Shown piece by piece: positions 43,134 to 50,320 of a stretch of 64,000 bases of DNA (the first letter of the stretch is position 1; each line of letters begins with the position of its first letter). The notes beneath the pieces are model-generated. The model ran no database searches. It saw only the letters and a program-made list of their open reading frames with translations, and was not told the DNA's origin. Source of the DNA: Paucibacter sp. PLA-PC-4 (GTDB taxonomy: Bacteria; Pseudomonadota; Gammaproteobacteria; Burkholderiales; Burkholderiaceae_C); assembly GCF_026241155.1 (NCBI RefSeq), contig NZ_JAPFGP010000001.1:434001-498000 (forward strand), written 5' to 3'. Position numbers and translations under genes: made by a program.

Positions 43134-44378
43134 ATGAGCGGCGAACGCATCCACGCCAGCTACTGGCTCGAGACGGGCGATGATCCGCGCCGCGCGGCTG
43201 AGGTCATCGCCGGCGAGCAGTCCAGCGGCACTTTCCTCACGCTGGCGGCCGAGACACCAGAGCTGAAGGCTCGTGCTGGAGCGCGGGTCGAGACGCTGGA
43301 GGTTATAGACAGCAGCGATCAGCCCAGCCTGCCCGGCGGCATGCCGAGCAAGTGCTACACCCGCTGCAAGCTGGAACTGTCCTGGCCGCTGGAGAACCTT
43401 GGCCCCTCGCTGCCGAATCTGATCGCGACGATTGCGGGCAATCTGTTCGAGTTGCGCCAGGTCTCGGGTCTGCGCATCACCGATCTGCGATTGCCAGCGG
43501 CCTTCGCGGCCGCCTATGCCGGCCCGGCATTCGGCATCTCAGGCACGCGGGCGCTGGCCGGTGTGCCCGCCGGACCTCTGATCGGTACCATCATCAAGCC
43601 CAGCGTGGGCCTGAACCCCGACGAGACGGCCGAGCAGGTGCGCCAGCTGCTGGCCGGCGGCATCGACTTCATCAAGGACGACGAGTTGCAGGCCGATGGC
43701 CCGCATTGCCCCTTCGACGAGCGGGTGCGCGCGGTGATGGCAGTCGTCAATGCGGCCGCCGACCGGCTCGGCCGCAAGCCCATGGTGGCTTTCAATCTGA
43801 CCGGCGATCTGGACCAGATGCGGCGCCGCCACGATCTCGTACAGGCGCTCGGCGGCACTTGCGTGATGGTCAGTCTCAATGCGGTGGGCCTGGTCGGCCT
43901 GACCGAGTTGCGCCGCCATGCCCAGTTGCCGATCCACGGCCACCGCGCCGGCTGGGGCTGGCTGAGCCGCTGCCCGACGCTGGGCTGGGACTATGCGCCT
44001 TGGCAGCAGATCCAGCGCCTGGCCGGCGCCGACCATCTGCATGTTAACGGCCTTGCCAACAAGTTCAGCGAGCCCGACGACAGTGTGATCGCGGCGGCGC
44101 GTGCGGTGCTCAAACCGCTGTTCGAGCAGGCGCCGATGGCGGCGATGCCGGTCTTCAGCTCAGGCCAGACTGGCCTGCAGGCGCCGGGCACTTATGCAGC
44201 GCTCGGCTGCGCCGATCTGATCCACGCCGCCGGTGGCGGCATCTTCGGCCACCCAGGCGGCATCGCGGCTGGCGTCACCGCGCTGCGCCAAGCCTGGGCT
44301 GCGGCGATGGCAGGCGCGCCCTTGCAGCACCATGCCCGCAAGCACGCCGAACTGCGCGAGGCGCTGGGCTTCTGGTGA
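43134..44378 (+). CDS. RuBisCO-like protein (form IV; OiaX/OiaT type, 3-oxo-isoapionate-4-phosphate processing)
   Basis: This 414-residue protein has the start at 43134, four bases after the SDR stop. RuBisCO large-subunit landmarks are GTIIKPSVGLNPDE (Lys155, equivalent to Lys175), the metal site DFIKDDELQADGP (Lys181, Asp183, Glu184; equivalent to Lys201, Asp203, Glu204), LPIHGHRAGWG (His268), HLHVNGLANKFSEPD (Lys310, the loop-6 lysine) and FSSGQTG. The second lysine of the KPK motif is Ser157, so it is not a CO2-fixing RuBisCO. Relatives in apionate operons either decarboxylate 3-oxo-isoapionate 4-phosphate (OiaX) or split it to 3-phosphoglycerate and glycolate (OiaT). Confidence 0.88.
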   Translation: MSGERIHASYWLETGDDPRRAAEVIAGEQSSGTFLTLAAETPELKARAGARVETLEVIDSSDQPSLPGGMPSKCYTRCKLELSWPLENLGPSLPNLIATIAGNLFELRQVSGLRITDLRLPAAFAAAYAGPAFGISGTRALAGVPAGPLIGTIIKPSVGLNPDETAEQVRQLLAGGIDFIKDDELQADGPHCPFDERVRAVMAVVNAAADRLGRKPMVAFNLTGDLDQMRRRHDLVQALGGTCVMVSLNAVGLVGLTELRRHAQLPIHGHRAGWGWLSRCPTLGWDYAPWQQIQRLAGADHLHVNGLANKFSEPDDSVIAAARAVLKPLFEQAPMAAMPVFSSGQTGLQAPGTYAALGCADLIHAAGGGIFGHPGGIAAGVTALRQAWAAAMAGAPLQHHARKHAELREALGFW

Positions 44379-45742
44379 GCGTGATGGATGCAGGCAAGAC
44401 CTGGCCCCCGGGGCTGCTGCTGAGCTACTACGGCGACGACTTCACCGGCTCCACGGATGTGATGGAGGCCTTCACGGCCTCCGGTGTGCCTACGTTGCTG
44501 TTTCTGCGTCCACCAACGCCCGAGTGGCTGCAGCGCTTCCCGGGCCTGCGCTGCGTGGGCCTGGCCGGCCAGTCGCGCGGACGCAGCCCAGCCTGGATGG
44601 ATGCCCATCTGCCGGCTGCTTTCGCAAGCCTGGCCGCGCTTGGTGCGCCGCTGCTGCAGTACAAGATCTGCTCGACGTTCGACTCCTCGCCCGCCGTCGG
44701 CTCGATAGGCCGCGCGATCGATCTCGGCGTCCCGCTGATGTCCCGAGGCCGCTGGTCGCCGATGGTGGTCGGCGCACCGCGCCTGGCGCGCTATCAGGTC
44801 TTCGGCCATCTGTTTGCCAGCGTCAATGGAGTTGGCCATCGTCTGGATCGCCACCCGACCATGTCGCGCCATCCGGTCACGCCGATGGCCGAGTCCGATC
44901 TGCGCCGGCATCTGCGCGCGCAGACGCCCCGACGCATTGAGCTGGTCGATATGGTGCGGCTGCGCCAGGGTGCAGATTTGCAGCGCCTGCTGGGCGAGGA
45001 TGTGCCGGTCGTGCTGATCGATGTGCTGGACGAGGAGACCCTGGCCGAGGCCGGTCGGCTGATCTGGCAGCAACGCGGCGGGGGTCTTTTCAGTGCCTCG
45101 TCCTCGGGCCTTCAGTACGCGCTGGCCGCGCACTGGCGCCGCGAGGGTCTGCTGCCGGCCCAGCCAGGGCTTCAGGTGGCTGCACCGGTGGATCGCATCG
45201 CCGTGGTTAGCGGCAGCTGCTCGCCGGTTACCGCTGCCCAGATCGCGCGGGCCGCTCAGCAGGGCTTTGGCTGCGAGCGGTTGGATCTGCCGCGCCTGCT
45301 GGCGTCGCCGGAGGCCGAGATCGAGCGTGCGGTGCAGGCCGCGCTCAAGGCGCTGGCCGAGGGGCAGAGCCCGCTGGTCTACACGGCAGCCGGGCCGGAC
45401 GATCCGGCCGTGCTCGCATTCGACGCCGCCGCCGCGGAGCAGGTCGGCCGCGGTTTGGCCGAGCTGATGCGCCTCCTGCTTGAGCGCGCGCCTGGCCTGA
45501 CGCGCATCGCGGTAGCCGGCGGCGATAGCTCGGGTGCAGTGACCAGCGCATTGGACATTGCGGCGCTGAGTGTTGCGGCAGGTCTTGCCCCTGGCGCGCC
45601 GTTGTGTCGCGCTTGGTCCGATCACGCGGCCCGCGACGGGCTGGAGATCGTGCTTAAAGGCGGCCAGATGGGCGGCGCCGAATTCTTCGCCGATGTGCGC
45701 CAGGGCAAGAGCACGCATGTGTTAACTTCCGCCGCGCCATGA
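44375..45742 (+). CDS. oiaK: Probable 3-oxo-isoapionate kinase (OiaK-like, DUF1537 four-carbon acid sugar kinase)
   Basis: This 455-residue protein has the DUF1537 signature LLSYYGDDFTGSTDVMEAFT, LQYKICSTFDSSPAVGSIGR and IAVAGGDSSGAVTSALDIAA. It is a paralogue of OtnK at 32339, with an extended middle. In the known apionate route OiaK phosphorylates 3-oxo-isoapionate at O4, and the RuBisCO-like enzyme, encoded directly upstream with a 4-base overlap, acts on the product. Function is inferred from family and context. It overlaps the following gntR gene by 4 bases. Confidence 0.85.
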   Translation: MSVMDAGKTWPPGLLLSYYGDDFTGSTDVMEAFTASGVPTLLFLRPPTPEWLQRFPGLRCVGLAGQSRGRSPAWMDAHLPAAFASLAALGAPLLQYKICSTFDSSPAVGSIGRAIDLGVPLMSRGRWSPMVVGAPRLARYQVFGHLFASVNGVGHRLDRHPTMSRHPVTPMAESDLRRHLRAQTPRRIELVDMVRLRQGADLQRLLGEDVPVVLIDVLDEETLAEAGRLIWQQRGGGLFSASSSGLQYALAAHWRREGLLPAQPGLQVAAPVDRIAVVSGSCSPVTAAQIARAAQQGFGCERLDLPRLLASPEAEIERAVQAALKALAEGQSPLVYTAAGPDDPAVLAFDAAAAEQVGRGLAELMRLLLERAPGLTRIAVAGGDSSGAVTSALDIAALSVAAGLAPGAPLCRAWSDHAARDGLEIVLKGGQMGGAEFFADVRQGKSTHVLTSAAP

Positions 45743-46479
45743 CAGCCGCCGAATCCCCCATCCATCGCCGCAAGCTCTACCAGGAGGTTCTGGACCGCCT
45801 GATGGACCGCATCCGCAGTGGCGAGATCGCGCCGGGTTCGCAGCTGCCGGCCGAGCGCGAATTGATGGAGTTCTATGGTGTGGGCCGGCCGGCGGTGCGT
45901 GAGGCCCTCCAGGCGCTGGAGCGCTCGGGCATTGTCGAGATCAGCCATGGCGAGCGCGCCCGGGTGGTCGTGCCGACGGCCGGCAGCCTCATTGAGCAGA
46001 TCGCAGGTGGCGCCCGTCACCTGCTGCATATGCAGCCGGACAGTCTGGAGCATTTGAAGGAGGCGCGCATCTTTCTGGAGACCGGCATGGCCCGCCTGGC
46101 AGCCGAGCGGGCGACCGAGGACGACATTGTGCGGCTGCGTCAGCGCCTGGACGAGCACCGCGCCTCGATGGCCAATCTTGGCAAGTTTCTTGAGTTCGAT
46201 ATGGCTTTTCATCGCGAGATCGCCCGCATCAGCGGCAACCCGATCTTCCCAGCGATCGTCGAGGCCTTGTTCGGCTGGGCCAGCGAGTACTACCAGCCCC
46301 TGGTGCGCGCGCCTGGCGCCGAGGAGCTGACCTTGAGCGAGCACCGGCGCATCGTCGAGGCGATTGCGGCCCGCCAACCGGCCGCCGCCGAGCAAGCGAT
46401 GCGCGAGCACCTGACGCGGGCCAATGCGCTGTATCGCCAGCTTGGCGCAACGGCGGCAGCGAGCAAGCCGGAGCGATAA
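45739..46479 (+). CDS. GntR-family (FCD) regulator of the apionate operon
   Basis: This 246-residue protein has a winged helix (RIRSGEIAPGSQLPAERELM, VGRPAVREALQALERSGIVE) and an FCD domain with FDMAFHREIARISGNPIFPA, the metal-binding Asp and His, and a late EHRRIVEAIAARQP. It resembles the NanR/ExuR/UxuR branch that answers to sugar acids. It is the last gene of the operon and probably represses the promoter near 38997 until a substrate or intermediate binds. Confidence 0.9.
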   Translation: MTAAESPIHRRKLYQEVLDRLMDRIRSGEIAPGSQLPAERELMEFYGVGRPAVREALQALERSGIVEISHGERARVVVPTAGSLIEQIAGGARHLLHMQPDSLEHLKEARIFLETGMARLAAERATEDDIVRLRQRLDEHRASMANLGKFLEFDMAFHREIARISGNPIFPAIVEALFGWASEYYQPLVRAPGAEELTLSEHRRIVEAIAARQPAAAEQAMREHLTRANALYRQLGATAAASKPER

Positions 46480-46481
46480 GC

Positions 46482-46898
46482 ATGTCGCCGCTGCAACAAG
46501 AATGGACCCTGCTGCAACAGCAGCACGAGCAATATGAGCGCGGCGCGCTGCTGATCAAGCTGGCCGGCGTCACGCTGTTCGCGCTTGGCCTGGCCTGGCG
46601 ACTCGGCCCGCATTGGCTGGGCCTGGTGGCGCTGCTGCTGTGGGTGCAGGAGGCCGTGCTGAAGACTTACCAGGCGCGAATCGGCGCGCGCTTGCTGCGC
46701 ATCGAACAAGGCCTGCTGTCGGCCGCCGCGTCGGATCGGCAAGACCTGGCCGCTTTTCAGCTGCACAGCGAATGGGCCGCCTCCCGTCCCGGCGGGCTGG
46801 CCCTGCTGGCCGGCTATGCGCGCAGCGCCTGCAAGCCGACCGTGGCCTTTCCACACGCGCTACTGCTGCTGGCCAGCCTCGCGCTGATCCTGCGCTGA
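46482..46898 (+). CDS. Hypothetical membrane protein (138 aa)
   Basis: A charged, glutamine-rich N-terminus (MSPLQQEWTLLQQQHEQYER) is followed by two membrane helices (IKLAGVTLFALGLAWRLG, WLGLVALLLWVQEAVLKT). A soluble loop and a third C-terminal hydrophobic segment (PHALLLLASLALILR) complete it. I do not recognise a named family. It begins 2 bases after the gntR stop, so it may be read from the apionate operon, but its content gives no link to sugar metabolism. Confidence 0.7.
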   Translation: MSPLQQEWTLLQQQHEQYERGALLIKLAGVTLFALGLAWRLGPHWLGLVALLLWVQEAVLKTYQARIGARLLRIEQGLLSAAASDRQDLAAFQLHSEWAASRPGGLALLAGYARSACKPTVAFPHALLLLASLALILR

Positions 46899-46960
46899 AA
46901 GCTCGCGGCCCGCGTCCGGGCCTGTTGCATGATGGTGGCCTCGTTTTCTGGAGCTTCGTC

Positions 46961-48055
46961 ATGCCCCAATCCCGCAGTGCCAACGCCGTTCGTCTGGAAT
47001 TCGCCTCGGCCTCCCTGGTCCATACCAATCTTTCGGGTGCGGCCTTTAGTGGTGATTTTCTGTGGGTGGCCGGCGATGAGGCCTGTGGTGTCGACCGGCT
47101 GCGTCGGCTCGATCCGGCCGGGGCCGAGCGGTTGCGCTTCGGCGAGGCATGTGACTTTGCGTTGGCCGACTTGCTGGACCTGCCCGGCGCCGCCGACGAG
47201 GAGGCCGATCTGGAGGGCCTGGCCGTGGTTGACGACTGGCTCTGGCTGGTTGGCTCGCACGGGCTCAAGCGTAAGAACATCAAGACCGGGCGCGATGATG
47301 CCGAGAATGCCAAGCGCCTGGCCAAGCTGTCGCTCGACGGCAACCGGTGTCTGCTGGCCTGCGTGCCTATCGAAGTCGGTGCCGATGGCTCGCCTTGCCT
47401 GGTGCGCCAGGCCCGCGACGGCCGCCGCGCACAGCGCCTGAAGGGCGATGCCGAGGGCAACCAGCTGAGCCGGCTGCTGGCCGAAGACCCGCATATCGGC
47501 CCCTTCATGGCCATCCCGGGCAAGGACAACGGCTTCGATATCGAAGGGCTGGCGATTGCCGGCAAGCGCCTGCTGCTAGGCCTGCGCGGCCCGGTACTGC
47601 GTGGTTGGTCGGCGCTACTGGAAATCGAGGTCGAGGCGCGTGGCGAGCAACTGCGGCTCGTGGCGCTGGACGGCGCGGGCAGTCTGTACCGCAAGCACTT
47701 TCTGCAGTTGCAGGGGCTAGGCGTGCGCGATCTGCATTTGCGCGGCGATGATCTCTACATCCTTGCCGGGCCTACGATGGTGCTCGACGGGGAGATCCGC
47801 CTGTTCCGGTGGCCGGGCGCGCGCGCCGCGCTGGCGGCCAACAGTTCACCGGTGCGCTTCGAGGCGGCCGCGGTGAGCGAAGTCTTCACCTTGCCCCATG
47901 GCCAGGGCTGTAACCGCGCCGAAGCGCTGTGCGCGCTGCCGCCCGAGCTGCTGGACGGCAAGAGTGCTGACTGGCTGGTGCTCTACGACGCGCCGGGCGA
48001 CGACCGCCGCGACGGCGAGCTGACGGTGTTCGGCGACCTGCTGCGGTGCGCCTGA
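46961..48055 (+). CDS. DUF3616 protein, probable beta-propeller
   Basis: This is a 364-residue protein starting at 46961, with GGAG 9 bases upstream. It shows the DUF3616 pattern: SGDFLWVAGDEACGVDRLRR, ADEEADLEGLAVVDDWLWLV, GSHGLKRKNIK, IPGKDNGFDIEGLAIAGKRL and LGLRGPVLRGWSALLE. The evenly spaced short hydrophobic strands fit a propeller. There is no signal peptide, so it is probably cytoplasmic. The function of the family is not known. The next gene is convergent, with a 5-base gap. Confidence 0.85.
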   Translation: MPQSRSANAVRLEFASASLVHTNLSGAAFSGDFLWVAGDEACGVDRLRRLDPAGAERLRFGEACDFALADLLDLPGAADEEADLEGLAVVDDWLWLVGSHGLKRKNIKTGRDDAENAKRLAKLSLDGNRCLLACVPIEVGADGSPCLVRQARDGRRAQRLKGDAEGNQLSRLLAEDPHIGPFMAIPGKDNGFDIEGLAIAGKRLLLGLRGPVLRGWSALLEIEVEARGEQLRLVALDGAGSLYRKHFLQLQGLGVRDLHLRGDDLYILAGPTMVLDGEIRLFRWPGARAALAANSSPVRFEAAAVSEVFTLPHGQGCNRAEALCALPPELLDGKSADWLVLYDAPGDDRRDGELTVFGDLLRCA

Positions 48056-48060
48056 GTGGC

Positions 48061-48477
48061 TCAGGTCTTGGGGTAGAGAATCATCTGCGTGCAGCGGAAG
48101 ATCGCCAGGGTCTTGCCGCTGTCGCGGTGCTTGACGACTGCATCCCAGACCTGGGTTGTGCGGCCCAGGTGCACACCGCTGGCTTGACAGTCCAGCATGC
48201 CCTCGCGGGCCGTGCCCAGATGGTTGGACTTCAGCTCGACGGTCGTGAAGTTTTGTGCGCCCTCGGGTAGGCTGGCGATGCAGCCATAGCCGCAGGCGGT
48301 ATCGGCCAAGGTGACGAGGCTGCCCGCATGCAAATAGCCGTTGGGGGCCATCAGGTGCGGGCTTACGGCCAGCTCGGCGCTGACCGCGCCCGGCGCGACC
48401 GAAGTGATCACGATGCCCAGATGGCCGGGCAGCTTGCCTTCGCCGCGTTGGTTGAAATGCTCGGGGGTGGGCGTCAT
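48061..48477 (-). CDS. PaaI-family hotdog-fold thioesterase
   Basis: This is a 138-residue protein. The start at 48477 (MTPTPEHFNQR) matches family length, while the longer frame adds shadow sequence. The hotdog motif is APNGYLHAGSLVTLADTACG, with VELKSNHLGTAREG after it. Members hydrolyse acyl-CoA or aryl-CoA thioesters, or proofread acyl carriers. The ligand is unknown. It is downstream of no obvious pathway, with the peptide-binding protein gene ending upstream at 48534 on the same strand. Confidence 0.88.
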   Translation of the reverse strand: MTPTPEHFNQRGEGKLPGHLGIVITSVAPGAVSAELAVSPHLMAPNGYLHAGSLVTLADTACGYGCIASLPEGAQNFTTVELKSNHLGTAREGMLDCQASGVHLGRTTQVWDAVVKHRDSGKTLAIFRCTQMILYPKT

Positions 48478-48533
48478 CGGAGAGTGATCCTGTCGGCGTT
48501 CGGAGCCGTCATTGTGCCGCCCGCCCGGTCGTC

Positions 48534-50120
48534 TCACTTGGCGCCTATCGTCACCCAGCGCACTTCCAGCCAGTTGTCGGGGCGGTGCACCACCGTGACA
48601 TTGCTGCGCGCTGCCCAAGGGATGAACTGCCGGTGCAGCGGGATGTAGTGGACCTGCTCGGCCTGGCGCTTGAAGACCTGCTTGATCAGGGCCTTGCGCT
48701 TCTCGGCATCGGGCTCGACGCTGGAGGCGGCGGCCAGCGCGTCGAGTTCGTCGTCCTTGAAGTTACCGCGGTTGTACTCGCCCACACCTTTCTCGCCGCG
48801 GTTGCGGTAATGCGAGGTGAAGATGCTCTCGGGGTCGGTGATCGAACCGCCCCAGCCGAACAGATAGATCGAGGTGTCGAGCTTTTCGACCTTGTTGAAG
48901 AACTGCGCCTTGGGCTGAGCCAGCACCTTGGTCTTGATGCCTATCTTGGCCCATTGCGAGGCCAGGGTCACGCAGATGCGCTCGTCGTTGACATAGCGGT
49001 TGTTGGGGCAATCGAGCTGCACCTCGAAGCCCTGCGGGTAGCCGGCCTCGGCCAGCAGCTTCTTCGCGGCATTGGCGTCAAAGGGTAGGCGACGCTCGAT
49101 CTCGGGGTCGTTGAAGCTGCCCAGCGGCGAGGGCACGACGGCGCCGGTGGGCGCGGCCTGGCCGTTCATCAGCTTGGTCTTGATGGTCTCGATGTCAATG
49201 GCCTGGTAGAGCGCGCGGCGCACGCGCTGATCCTTCAGCGGGTTCTTGCCTTTGACGCTGCTGTAGAGCAGCTCGTCGCGGCCCTGGTCCAGGCCGAGGA
49301 AGATGATGCGGTTTTCGGGGCCGTTGATGACCTTGACGCCCGGTGTGACGGCCAGCTTCTCCAGATCGCGCGGCGAGGGGTCGAGCACGAAATCGACCTC
49401 GCCCGAGACCAGCGCGGCGGTGCGGGTCGCGTCGCTCTTGATCGGCGTGTAGACGATCTCCTGCACATTTCCCTCGATCTTGCCCCAGTAGCCGGAGTTG
49501 CGTTTGTAGACAGTCTTGTTGTCCGGCGCGCGGCTGACCAGTTGGAAGGGACCGGTGCCATTGGTGTTGAAGGCAGCGTAGCTCTCTTCTTTGTTGGCGA
49601 AGTCCTGGGTCTTGGTGGCCTTGTTGGCCTCGGCCCAGCCCTTGCTCATGATGTAGAGCGTGTTGATGTGCTCCAGAAAGATCGGGTTGACCTTGGGCAG
49701 ATTGAACTCGACGGTCAGCTCGTCTAGCTTGCGGGCCGTACCCAGCGCGTTGGCATAGACGGCGATCTGCGAGCTGGGCTGCTTGGCCCGCTCCAGCGAG
49801 AACACCACATCGTCGGCAGTCAGTGCCCGGCCATCATGAAACTTGACGCCGGGGCGCAGCTTGAAGGTCCATTTCAGCGGGCCATTTTGCTTCCATTCCG
49901 TGGCCAGCTGGGGCACCAAGTTCAGCTGCTTGTCGCGGGCGATCAGGAACTCATAGACCTGACCGTTGAACACATTGGTCAGCGACTCGTTCTGGGCGTA
50001 GGGGTCCAGGGTCAGCGGATCTCCAGCGCCGGCCCAGCGCAGGCTCTGGGCATGGGCGGGGGACAACAGGGCGGCGCTCAGCAGGCTCAGTGCCAGCAAG
50101 GTCTTTTTGGTCGACAACAA
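48534..50120 (-). CDS. ABC transporter peptide-binding protein (family 5, DppA/OppA type)
   Basis: This 528-residue protein has a signal peptide (LLALSLLSAALLSPAHAQ). Family 5 features are RWAGAGDPLTLDPYAQNESL, FKLRPGVKFHDGRALTADDV, the hinge-region NEPVD-like VSGEVDFVLDPSPRDLEKLA and RVRRALYQAIDIETIKTKLM. It binds oligopeptides or similar solutes in the periplasm for an ABC importer. No permease or ATPase genes are adjacent, so it is an orphan here. A GC-rich hairpin lies upstream at 50220-50244. Confidence 0.92.
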   Translation of the reverse strand: MLSTKKTLLALSLLSAALLSPAHAQSLRWAGAGDPLTLDPYAQNESLTNVFNGQVYEFLIARDKQLNLVPQLATEWKQNGPLKWTFKLRPGVKFHDGRALTADDVVFSLERAKQPSSQIAVYANALGTARKLDELTVEFNLPKVNPIFLEHINTLYIMSKGWAEANKATKTQDFANKEESYAAFNTNGTGPFQLVSRAPDNKTVYKRNSGYWGKIEGNVQEIVYTPIKSDATRTAALVSGEVDFVLDPSPRDLEKLAVTPGVKVINGPENRIIFLGLDQGRDELLYSSVKGKNPLKDQRVRRALYQAIDIETIKTKLMNGQAAPTGAVVPSPLGSFNDPEIERRLPFDANAAKKLLAEAGYPQGFEVQLDCPNNRYVNDERICVTLASQWAKIGIKTKVLAQPKAQFFNKVEKLDTSIYLFGWGGSITDPESIFTSHYRNRGEKGVGEYNRGNFKDDELDALAAASSVEPDAEKRKALIKQVFKRQAEQVHYIPLHRQFIPWAARSNVTVVHRPDNWLEVRWVTIGAK

Positions 50121-50194
50121 AACTGCTCCTCTCGGGTTTGGTCGGCCAGTCTACGCAGAGCGGCCGGTCCGCATGCGCGCAATGCCTATTTGCT

Positions 50195-50244
50195 TATGCG
50201 CATAGCGCGCAAAGTGGGGTCGGGGGGCGTTACAGGCCCCCCGA
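50195..50244. repeat. Palindrome and GC hairpin between the peptide-binding protein and the DsbD-like gene
   Basis: TATGCGCATA (50195-50204) is a perfect palindrome. 16 bases further, TCGGGGGGC and its complement (50220-50228, 50236-50244) form a 9-base stem with a 7-base loop and no T-run. The spacer (50121-50320) separates divergent genes. The first element could be an operator. The second is of unknown role. Confidence 0.45.
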
Positions 50245-50320
50245 GAAGCTCACCGATACTCAGGGTCTTCCGTCATCCCCTAGAGTGCAAGGCCATTCCC
50301 CGGCGCTCCGGTAGACCCGC

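Noticed and set aside
43134-44378. True CO2-fixing RuBisCO
   Set aside because: Ser replaces the second lysine of KPK, there is no small subunit or phosphoribulokinase nearby, and the operon partners are apionate enzymes.
44192-45718. 508-codon open frame on the minus strand
   Set aside because: It is antisense to the OiaK-like kinase and the end of the RuBisCO-like gene, both strongly supported.
30655-46479. Recently transferred genomic island
   Set aside because: Composition and start signals look like the rest of the window and no transposase, integrase or flanking repeat was seen; horizontal origin cannot be judged without a wider comparison.
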